Below are positions 24,110-33,258 of a stretch of 64,000 nucleotides of DNA, one piece after another (the first letter of the stretch is position 1; each line of letters starts with the position of its first letter). The stretch is from NCBI RefSeq assembly GCF_030272615.1, contig NC_081406.1, forward strand, positions 262,347,124 through 262,411,123. Reading direction: 5' to 3'. Below the pieces are notes generated by a model. The model did no database searches. It saw nothing but the letters and a program-made list of their open reading frames with translations, and was not told the origin of the DNA. This stretch comes from Cryptomeria japonica. Its lineage: Eukaryota > Streptophyta > Pinopsida > Cupressales > Cupressaceae. The position numbers and the translations under genes are program-made.

Positions 24110-25140
24110 TTTTCTTTTCGCTATTTCGCAGAGCATAAAACCCTTGCATGTTCATCTAGTGAAGTCACGCCAACCATCCGATCAGATAGAACTTGCCATG
24201 CTTTTACCTTTTGACTTTTCCTCATCCGGCAACGGGCTAAAATTCCTTTTGCTATTTCATGAATGGTAACCATCGTGCACTTTAACCCAGCGAAACCGCG
24301 CTAGCCGTCCGATCAGATAGAACTTGATCGGTCTTTATCATGTCATGACCTAACAGTTTACCTCACTAACTACGCACCAAGCGGTTAAGGCTAACAGTCT
24401 TCGCTGTTTCGCGAATGGTAACTGTCTTGCTCCTTCGGGCTGCGAAATAGCGCCCACCGTTGGATCCCCCTCGAGATACCCGCTCTTTAACAACTTTAAT
24501 CCGGTAGATGTGGGCCCTCTAATTCAATGCTATCCACCCTGGCATTCGATCTCCTAAGAAACCGACGTGGCAACTTCTTACTTGCCCACCACCTGGTCGC
24601 CAAGTTTATTCTTTAATTTACTTAACCTCAAGGCCATGTGTGACTTTCTGATTTGCCACTTAAACCACCTGGACCGCTAACTGGACTGCCATGTCATTTC
24701 GCTACTTTGCGAAGGCTAAATCTCGAGCACCTTTTGGTCACGAATCAACATGGGTCCTTGATCATTCTCTAAACTAACCACTCTTTACTCTTTGGAAAAC
24801 CTGCCTGCTTCTGGGACCCACCACTTTTCGCTATTTCACGAAGGGTAAAACTCGATCATCTTCATCCCACGAAACCACATGATTCATCCGATCAAAAGAG
24901 AAATGATCGGTCTTTAACTTTACCTTTACTACCGCGTGGACCCACTTTCCTTTTCACCATTTCATGATAGGTAACTCATGATCATCTTCATCCCATGAAA
25001 TAACACGGGCCGTTAGATCTCAGGGACTTGCACTGCTTTTATTCCTTCTATTGACCACCTCGCCCAGGCCTACCATCTTTTCGCTACTTTGCAATAGGTA
25101 AACCATGAGCATCTCCTGGCTATGAATCAACCCGGGTTAT
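24110..25140. repeat. Diverged tandem repeats with CGCTATTTCGCGAA motif
   Basis: About eight copies of a partly palindromic motif, TTCGCTATTTCGCGAANGGTAA, occur near 24117, 24250, 24408, 24443 (reverse), 24698, 24826, 24953 and 25078. They alternate with a CGRCCGTCCGATCA-type word followed by AGATAGAACTTG. Spacing is about 125-150 bp. The block lies upstream of copy 2, so it could be a repeated promoter/enhancer region or a satellite. Confidence 0.55.
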
Positions 25141-25169
25141 TGGATCAACAAAGAGTTGCATGACACTTA

Positions 25170-25400
25170 CGGGGCCCGATAAATAGGACCATCTCTTTCG
25201 GTGAGTCTTTTTGCACCGATAGTGTTATATCCTCAAAGACCTTTTCTTGTCGATGAGAACCATCTCCACTTTCCTCGAAATCTTTTATCGATGGAGTTAC
25301 TATCTTCAATGAGTCCTTTCTGAATTTGATCGACGTTTTCTTTCTTCGATGCCCCTTTTATATCGATGAGACATCACTGGGTTTCATCGATATTGTTTGA
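25170..25400 (-). repeat. TCGATGAG-rich repeat, homologous to 30690-30905
   Basis: Multiple TATCGATGA/TCGATGAG words occur here. The stretch 25198-25395 aligns with 30706-30905 at roughly three quarters identity by eye, including GTGAGTCCTTTCTG and GATGAGACATC. Each copy lies upstream of a member of the same unknown gene family. Confidence 0.6.
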
Positions 25401-26129
25401 ATCTTAGATACTTCGATAGAATGCTTTTAGACTTGTTCAATAACTTATGGGTTATTACGCTATCAATGAAAATGATGATTTCTTCCAAAGAGAGATGGCT
25501 TCTATGATTTAATTTCTCAAATCAAGATATTTTACTTAATTTAGATTTGATGCTCGACAGAATGACTGCACTATCACCAATCTATCTTGAAGATTTGACT
25601 ACTCTTTAGATTATGATTATGACTGTCATGATATTTCATGAGACTGCTCTATCCCCATATGAAACCCTTTGTTCCCACAAATCAATGCTTTGAACTTGAC
25701 TGCAACTTTATAGTGATCACTGTCTTTGTATAGTAAGCTTGCTACTTTCTCAACTTTTGATATATTGGAGGCTCCTAGGATGGTTTCTATCTTATAGTCA
25801 CAATACCTTGCTATAATTTGTAGCTATTGTATGTTTATTTGTTTTCTATGTTTATTTGTTTTCCACTCTTAACTCATAGTTCAACCGAATATGGTTCATC
25901 TTGGAATCAATGCACATCGGTTATAATCAGATTATAACCAGTCTCCATGGTTGCAAGACATGAAGAAGGATTCTTATCATCAATTAGATGCATACTTTTG
26001 GGAATATAGAAAGACAAAAAAATATATTAGAACCGTATTTTTTGTTGAGTCATAATATGATGTGTTAATTTAGCTAAATAAGAGAACCAATGTTGTATTA
26101 GGTTTAATTCCACGATGACAGTTGAAGCT
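25401..26129. other. No gene seen
   Basis: This is AT-rich sequence between the repeat block and a short LTR-like sequence. No long ORF and no clear repeat were noticed. Confidence 0.5.
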
Positions 26130-26437
26130 TGTTAGAGATAGGGGATTTGTAGCAGTTGGCTTGTTAGGTTATGTCACAATCCTATGAAGGTCCTTGTAAA
26201 CCGTAAATGTCAGTAGACATGAGATTGTTATGTAACGAATTGGATCAGCTAAACCTATAAGTTCTCTAACCAATGAATCAACTGACTCAAGTGTATGTTA
26301 ATTATCTTATGATGGTCATTTATGACCATTATTCTTAGTAGACATTAAGTAGTTTGCTAGATAGCTGGTTAGTAAACCAGTGAGGTAGTTGGCTCAAGTG
26401 TATGCCAGATGTAGAATATTACATGTGGTATCAGAGC
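26130..26437 (+). mobile_element. LTR remnant with tRNA-iMet primer binding site
   Basis: The sequence 26130-26423 starts TGTTAGAGATAGGG and ends AATATTACA. Two bases later comes TGGTATCAGAGC (26426-26437), the complement of the 3' end of plant initiator tRNA-Met. This is the layout of a 5' LTR plus PBS of a small LTR retrotransposon, probably Ty1/copia. The interior is missing: about 40 bp on, the sequence changes to the repeat shared with 19068. Confidence 0.55.
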
Positions 26438-26477
26438 AACCAAGTTCGACATTGAACCTCAGGCTTTCCACCTATAA

Positions 26478-26517
26478 ACAAAACTATATACATATGCAGG
26501 CACACCATGGTTGAGAT
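26478..26517 (+). repeat. 40-bp direct repeat, partner at 19068-19107
   Basis: The words ACAAAACTATATACATATGC and CACCATGGTTGAGAT match 19068-19107 at about 38 of 40 bases. The two copies bracket a 7.4-kb stretch holding the copy 2 pseudogene and the LTR remnant. Confidence 0.7.
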
Positions 26518-26855
26518 AATATGGAGGCACACTATATACAAAACTATATTCGCAAGTAAATCTTTTATTCAAATCCACAATATGAGACATAGAGTTTTAC
26601 TGGAAGAACACAAGTAACCTTATCTCCTTTAGAAAATATAACAAGCAACTACCTACAGAAAGATGCAGTAATCCACAGCATATACACAAAGGAAAGACGA
26701 CTGATTATATTATGTATGTTCACAAAACAGTACAATAGTAAGCCCGAGGCTATATTCTACTTCTTCTCTAATGATCCTTATTGTTACAAAAGTTCCCTCA
26801 TTTATATGAGGGTATACATTGTCACCAAGCATCGTGGCTTTTCAGCACATAACTA

Positions 26856-29800
26856 TTAATTAGCACTTTTGTTAACAAACTGGAAGATAAACAAGTTCAA
26901 CATTCCTATGTGTTGAATGTACTTATCATCTTTATACATTAGAACGTCATTGTTTAGTGTCCTCATATCGCTTTCTATCTGGAAATGATTGGATAGAATA
27001 TGGTTAACACAAAGTGACAATTCTTTGTCTCGATCCAACTCTACTACTACTCGATTATTCTCATCAATGATCTCTTGTTTCCACTATTCGAACGATACTA
27101 ACTCACCATTACTATAAAAAGAGGGCACCCTAGGGGTATTCCCATCGTCCAGCCTTTGAAGCTCTTTCCTTAATTGATTTGCCAATTCATCATGGGACTT
27201 CAAGTAAGCCTCGGCTTCAATTTTCTCACCTGGATTAATCAGACTGTTGTCATTCATCATGTCTTCCAACCGAGACCTGATCCTTTCATGCTCTTTCAAA
27301 GCTCTGACTGTTCCAGTGTATGTTTTCCAATAGATTTCTGCAACTTGCATCATACTTCTGAACCTATGTTCAATGATCTCCAGAATCAACTTATCCATCT
27401 TTTGTTGTACCTTTTCTACTTGCTAAGATGTCTTTTCGGCCCTATTCCTCCAATACATAGCATCTATCAAGGCATCCATGGCATCTTTGTCAACACCGTA
27501 TGTCATCCCTATTTGACTGGTACCTGTATCAATCTGAAGCAATCTTTCTTGCAGCGTTTGATTTTCATCATCGGTTTTCTCATATAGGCTTTTGTATGTA
27601 GAATTTTCTCGGACCAAAAACTCTATCTGATCTTGGTTCAGTTTAGCGACATCCAAATTTAGTTTGGCAGTTGTTCTAGGGTCAGTCTTTCCAACCTACT
27701 GCACCATCAAATGTCCAAAAGCTTCTTCTGTATCAACTAATATAGGTCTTTTATCTTTGGGATAGATAGCCCACTAAAGAAGAGCCTTCTGATCTGGATC
27801 ATATCCTGATCCTCTAAAGAGTTTATCAATCTCTTTTGGCATCATTTGCCTACTTGGGTCCTGTTTCTTGAGGAATTCATCAAACAACAAGGTAGAGTTC
27901 ATGTCCCATCTAGAGTATAATAGCACACCAGCTTCCTTAAGCAACTGTCTTCCCTTCTCAGGTGTCATTTCTCTTATCACAAGATCCATCTCCTCTTATA
28001 ACTTTTGAAGCTTCAACTCTTCTTCACTATTTCTCATGTTATTCCTAATTTGAGATCCTTTATGTTGATAGAGGAATGCAGTGAACTCCTTGGATGCAAT
28101 GAAGTCACTATCAGCAATGAAATCCTCATGCTCCAGGAATCTGATGTCAGCCATTTCTTGGACATTTAGTCGTTCTATTGCCAAGTCTATCGGTGTATCC
28201 TCTTCATAAGTAGGGGGGTAATCCTCTCGAGGAGTGAATGGAACAATGCCAGATGTGGAAGCAGGAGACATATGAACCAAAGGCTCTGTATTCCTAATAG
28301 TATCAATGTAATCCCTAAAAACATGAGGCGGGACTCCCTCAAGTATTTCCAATTCATGCTCCACAAGTTTTTTGGCCAACTCCAAGGGGTCTTCAATCTT
28401 TTGTAGCACGTTCTCATCCATTTTCCTTCTAAAAAGCTTCCATTTATAAGCCTGCATTGCTTTCTCAAACTTTATTCGTTTCACTCTGGCCTCTTCTCTG
28501 CCAATGTTCTTAATGAGGTCATCCGGTAGGTAAGATTTATGCTCTCTAGCCTTCAGCTTTTGTGATGACCGGGCTATCCTTATGTATCCTTCAGGATCAA
28601 AATTGGGCCTTGGATCCCCCACAACCATGCCATAATAATCCAATTTTGTGTGCAGCAAGCCATAACTCTTTGAACTTTTCACAATAAAATCTGAAAATAC
28701 TAACAACCCAGGTACAATTGATTGTTTCCCATGGCTTGTCAGATGTTATGTACTCACTATTGATAGTTGCCTCACAATTTCTAGACAAGCCACTTTATTA
28801 GGGACTGTAAGTGGTAGTAAGTATGGTCTCCCTCCGAACCCGTATACCCTGACTTGTGTGCAGTCTGAAAAACAATACCAATCTCCCCAATTGTGTTTAA
28901 TTGAGGGATCTTCAGTGAAATCTTTTGGTCTTAGGAATCCTTGAACCTCTGGTGCAAGGGCATGATCGCACGGGCATCCCAACAGTCTATATAATGGCTT
29001 GACAAAGAACTCCTCAAAATGCCAATATTGATTATTCGCATACCTCTGGTCCCATGAAGAAACCCATAGTTGCACTGGTTTTCTCATCCTAGCATTGTCA
29101 TATGTCCTGACACATAACTCTTCTAGCCATAACCCTTCATCTTGGCCCACATATAATAGCATATGCATAAGTAAGGAATAATGCTTGAAATGAACATTGA
29201 TGACATCCCCCTTTAACTTTTCTAACCCATGATTCAAAACCTCAACCAAATAAGTAGAAAAATGAAAGAAGCGAGGGTCCTTAGACTGCAAATCGGCACA
29301 AATGACCATGGCTGCAACATCCATCAAAGGATGGGATTTTATCCCTAGCACTTGGGCAACACAGTAATAGGTATACTTGAAATATGGATGGAAAGATTTG
29401 ACATCATAGGGAGCTTTGTCATCCTGACATAGTGGCACTAAGGACCCTGCATTCCTAGATCTATGTATAGGGAGTCTCCACATTTTGTAAATGTGCTCTA
29501 GGTTAAAATATTCACTTGTTAACTTCTTGAGATCAATCAATTCTTCAAATCCCCAATCCAACTCGAACACGGTGTCAATAACCTCCTTTCTGATTGCAAG
29601 AATTGGCTCACCCATGTAGTTATATATGGTCCTAGTTTTAGGGTCATAGTTGTTTGCCAATGCCTTCATGAGCTCCACATTCACGAATACATTAGCCACA
29701 ACTAAACTTCCTAAGTTCAATCACCATAGATTGTTGATAGGTTGAGGGGAAACTCTTCTGTTGTACCCATATATGAATAATTCATACCCTCTCAATTCTA

Positions 29801-30038
29801 TCCATATGTCTCCAAGATCCTCAAACCGATCCTCCAGGCCTTCCTCATCAGCTCTAATCTTCTTGGACCTCAAACTAGATGATGGCCACTGGTCAATCAG
29901 GTCCTGGGCCAAAGAACGCCCTTCCCTTTTTTGTCTTTTAGGTTTTTCTTCTGTAGCGATAAGTTCTTTTCCCTTTCTGGTCTTATTAGTTTTAGATGAT
30001 GATTCCATTTGAATTTTAAAAAAGAGGTATGTGTGCAA
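26856..30038 (-). pseudogene. Long degenerate ORF, unknown TE-associated family (copy 3, CACTA cargo)
   Basis: A single frame of about 1,060 codons runs from 30038 to 26856, interrupted only by about six in-frame stops (for example TGA at 29721-29723 and TAA at 28746-28748), with no frameshift. The start MESSSKTNKTRKGKEL at about 30008 is followed by a basic, NLS-like stretch. Residues ~110-420 form the family's globular part (NYDPKTR, YSLLMHMLLYV, PVQLWVSSWDQ, FLRPKDFTED, RVYGFGGRPYLLP, LEIVRQL). The segment MTPEKGRQLLKEAGVLL near 27980 matches copy 2. The C-terminus (27656-26856) is coiled coil. No known domain was recognised. It is a relative of copies 1 and 2 and may once have been expressed from the repeat-rich region upstream. 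Confidence 0.62.
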
Positions 30039-30229
30039 ACAACTTACATTGAATTACTAAGCTTTATCTGTGAATTCACCCAATTCCTACTTTCAGTTCA
30101 TCACCTGTGAATTCCTTAATGTTGTGTCCTTTGATGTTGATCCACTACTTATGGCGTATTTATCAGTTAGTAATGGTGGTTTGGACAATGGTCACTCGGG
30201 CACACGTTTGAATTTAATGGCAATGTGAC

Positions 30230-30850
30230 CTTCCGTGGGATTTGTTTCTGATTTTCACGATAATCAATAATCATTTCGATGAGGATATGTCTTTCGATCA
30301 TTTGTTTCTTTAGTCCATCGATCTCTTTGTTTCTATCGACAATACTTTTGTTTCGAATATTACTTCGATCAAGTATTTTTTCCCTTCATCGAAATACTAT
30401 ATTCGGTCAGTATGGCTATCTCCTCATCGAAACATATCTGATATCCATCGGGTCTTATGTCAAAGAAACCTTGGGCTTCAGTGTGCTCCTTTATTTTTCC
30501 ATCGAAATACTTCTTTCATTGATATCACTATGCCCCGTCGATGAATGAGTCTATTATCTCACCGATAAAGTTACATCGGTAAAACCACGCATATCGAGAA
30601 CATTCCTTTTAACCTCCTCGAAACCTATATCCTCATCGATATCTTTTATCGATATAGCTTCCTTTTGTCGGATTGATATTATTCTTTCGATGAAAATGCT
30701 CCTTTCGGTGGGTCCTTTTTATGTTGCACCGATAGTATTATTTCCTCGAGAACTTTTCCCATCGATGAAGACCCTCTCAGCTTTCTTCGATATCTTTTGT
30801 TGATGAAGCTATTATCTTCGGTGAGTCCTTTCTGGAATTAATCAGTGTTT
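30230..30850 (-). repeat. TATCGATGAG-rich upstream repeat region
   Basis: Dense, irregular TCGAT/ATCGATGAG/TTCATCGAAA words occur every 20-40 bp upstream of copy 3. The right part is homologous to the block upstream of copy 2 (25198-25395). No ORF is convincing. Confidence 0.55.
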
Positions 30851-30971
30851 CCTTCCTTCGATGGCTCTTTTATATTGATGAGACATCGTTGGGTCTCATC
30901 GATCTAAATTCAAAAGGTATCGATGAGACCCAACAATGTCTCATCGATATAAAAGAGCCATCAAAGGAAGG
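30851..30971. repeat. Long inverted repeat (53-bp arms)
   Basis: The arms 30851-30903 and 30919-30971 are reverse complements with about 3 mismatches, around a 15-bp spacer (CTAAATTCAAAAGGT). The left arm belongs to the TCGATGAG-repeat block; the right arm is its inverted copy. It lies about 265 bp from the right end of the CACTA element. Confidence 0.88.
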
Positions 30972-30999
30972 AAATGCCGATATCGATAATAATTTTTTT

Positions 31000-31236
31000 T
31001 TTGATAAAAATTATCATCGTCGGAATTACGATGACTACCAAGCTTTCGACCAATGATGTAATCGGCGGACATACAACATCGACAAAGTCCATTGAATTGT
31101 CGTATTTCCAATGGGTATGGCATTGTCGACCAATCCAACACCGAGTTTTCGACAGTTGATTTTGTCGGCACTCCGACAAAAATTCATCACAAATCCGACA
31201 AATGGCCATCAAAAATCAGCTTCAAATGTACTAGTG
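31000..31236 (-). repeat. Right subterminal repeats and terminal inverted repeat of CACTA element
   Basis: Read from the right end on the minus strand the sequence begins CACTAGTACATTTGAAG and contains repeated GTCGGA/GTCGAC words and CATCGTAATTCCGACG near 31015-31035, matching the left subterminal motif CGTCGTAATTCC. Confidence 0.75.
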
Positions 31237-31239
31237 TGT

Positions 31240-31897
31240 GAGCATGATTGTTTGCACTACCGAAATTTTCTCCAACTTCAAATCCAAGTCCATTAGTATC
31301 TCCACTAGGTTTCTAACTTTTCAGCATATCATCAAGTTCTTCTGATTTTTTCTTGAATTTCTCTTTATGTTGATTTTCAGTAGCCAACTCATTTTACAGA
31401 ATTCCCTTTTGTCTCATAAGTTCAGTTTTATCATGTTCCATATGAATCAAATCTATCTTCAATATATCATTTTCATGACTGAGTCTTAGATTTTCATTTC
31501 CAACATCATTGAGTCTCCTAGTCAAGTCATCTTCATTCTTCTTTCTGTCTTCAATGTCTTTACAAAATCTCATAGCCATGTCTTGCATTTCATTCCTTAA
31601 AGTCATGTTTTCTTGCCTCATCTTGTTTACAAGATCATTAAGAGTTTCCTTTTCATCATCATCACTCTGCATCTTCTCATGAAGTTCTTTTCTCTTATTT
31701 CTAGCAATAGTGAGATTTTTCTGAAGTCCTTGAATGAATTCTTGTGTAGTTCTCAGATCATCTTCAAGTTTGATATTTTTCAACTTCTCTGCATCATAGT
31801 CCACAAGAGCTCCTTCTAATTGCTTTCTTAAGTTCTCCATTTGTACCAGTGTCAGAATCTTCCTCAAGCTATTAGGCTTTTGAAAATAGAGGACCAG
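31240..31897 (-). pseudogene. gag: gag (coiled-coil part) of element A, part 1
   Basis: This is the 5' part of the element A gag-like ORF. It begins right after the PBS and runs as a charged coiled coil (LRKILTLVQMENLRKQ ... LMRQKGIL), with a stop at 31394. It then continues as the linker before the first zinc knuckle, where the CACTA element cuts it. The capsid domain normally found before the zinc knuckles of Ty1/copia Gag (UBN2 type) is absent. Confidence 0.8.
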
Positions 31898-31909
31898 GCT
31901 CTGATACCA
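31898..31909 (-). other. Primer binding site of element A (tRNA-iMet)
   Basis: The minus strand reads TGGTATCAGAGC two bases after the CA end of the 5' LTR, complementary to plant initiator tRNA-Met. Confidence 0.9.
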
Positions 31910-31911
31910 AT

Positions 31912-32185
31912 TGTTAGGATTAATGATAGTCCCAAAGATACTGAGAAGGGGGGGGGGGGTGAATCAGTATCTAACCAGTTAGGAGAATATTTAACCTTAT
32001 TAAGTATTTTGCATTCCAGAATAGTGTATCGGTAAACAAGAATTAATGCAGTAAAGACAACATAGAAAACACACCATAACACAAGAATTTTAATGAGAAA
32101 ACCCAGTGTGGGAAAAACCTCGGTGGGATTTGTGACCCACAATATTCACTCATTGGCCAATGAATGGATATTACTTACAATGAGA
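31912..32185 (-). repeat. 5' LTR of element A, inner part
   Basis: The PBS-proximal ~270 bp of the LTR are interrupted by element B. The remaining outer part is at 38848-39349. About 14-17 bp of LTR (GGCCTGCACATGC in other copies) are missing at the break. Confidence 0.88.
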
Positions 32186-32990
32186 TGTTAGGATAAATGA
32201 TAGTCCCAAAGATACTGAGGAGGGGGGGGGGGGGGGTGAATCAGTATCTAACCGATTTGCAGAATATTTAACCTTATTAAGTATTTTGCATTCTAAAACA
32301 GTGTACTGGTAAATAAGAATTAATGCAGTAAATAGGAACAGTAAAGACAACATAGAAAGCACACCATAACACAAGATGTTTAATGAGGAAACCCGGTGTG
32401 GGAAAAACCTCGATGGGATTTGTGACCCACAATATTCACTCACTACCCAATGAATGGATATTACTTACAAGAGGGGCCTGCACATGCAGAAAGGCCAACT
32501 ACCTAGAGCTCATTGCTCAATTACAAAAGGAAGTCTCACTGACTTACAAAATGGATTATGAGAATCCAATATAATGTACTGTTATAATTCAGCATCTGCT
32601 ATGCCAGGTTTAGGACCGGTTTAAGCTCATACTAGAACCATAAACCCTTATACAAAATCTACCTTAATATTTGCTTATCACTTCTACATTATCCATGTCC
32701 ATCCTATCTATTTCATTACAAAATGATTTATAAGATCTCATACATATATGAGTCTTATTACAATATGCCATGCTAGTTTTACAAAAGATATTTACAATTA
32801 AATATAATAAACAAAATCCCGTCGGCTGGGGTGCTGGTATACATTGTTGTCGCTGTCGGTGAAGTGTCTGTCGGTGCCGGTGCCTGGCGGTGATTTACCA
32901 GATGAATGTCGGGTGGCTGCCTATAGGTTGCCAGTAGGTTTCCATCAATGACAACACCATCATTTCTTACTAGAGTGTAGAATGCCAACA
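32186..32990 (-). repeat. 3' LTR of element B
   Basis: This 805-bp LTR has TG...CA ends on the minus strand and is homologous to 38044-38847 and to the LTRs of element A. A run of G/C at about 32221-32236 is expanded. Confidence 0.92.
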
Positions 32991-33005
32991 ATCTCCCCCT
33001 TTGGC
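32991..33005 (-). other. Polypurine tract of element B
   Basis: The minus strand reads AAAGGGGGAGAT immediately before the 3' LTR, identical to that of element A. Confidence 0.85.
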
Positions 33006-33258
33006 ATTGGTGGCAACACTCATGAGAAAAATCCAAAAATCTGTCCCAAAAAGTGAAGTCCAGAATTTTACCAAAAATGTGTGCTCCCCTTGAGCAGATG
33101 ATCTCCTCTGATGACCATTTTTCTCTGTCCACTACTCCCCCTTTGACATCAATGACAAAGGTTGTCAAAAATTGTCAAATGAGTGCAAAATATCAACTTG
33201 AACTTTGTAACCGGTTGGTTACAATATGGAATACGTCTGCTAATACCAAGTTTAAGCT

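Larger units (their letters stand above)
7935..31236 (+). mobile_element. CACTA (En/Spm-type) DNA transposon, 23.3 kb
   Basis: The element starts CACTAATACTTTTGG and ends ...GTACTAGTG. The inverted ends match at about 20 of 25 positions. It is flanked by the 3-bp duplication TGT (7932-7934 and 31237-31239), the usual size for CACTA elements. Removing it and one TGT restores the gag sequence of element A in register with element B. It carries a TNP2 gene and a TnpA-like gene on the plus strand, a PPR gene fragment on the left, and two long pseudogenes of unknown function on the minus strand at the right. Both transposase genes hold stop codons, so this copy is probably inactive. Confidence 0.92.

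Noticed and set aside
25198-30905. The two TCGATGAG blocks as an LTR pair of one retrotransposon
   Set aside because: No TG...CA ends, PBS or polypurine tract borders them, and each lies upstream of a family member rather than on both sides of one gene.
31898-31909. tRNA-Met gene fragment
   Set aside because: Only the 12 bases complementary to the tRNA 3' end occur, placed next to an LTR; this is a primer binding site. The same holds at 38030-38041 and 26426-26437.
32779-33168. 129-residue minus-strand ORF across the 3' LTR border of B (and 38636-38848)
   Set aside because: It lies in LTR and polypurine-tract sequence, is low complexity, and is not kept open in the LTRs of A.
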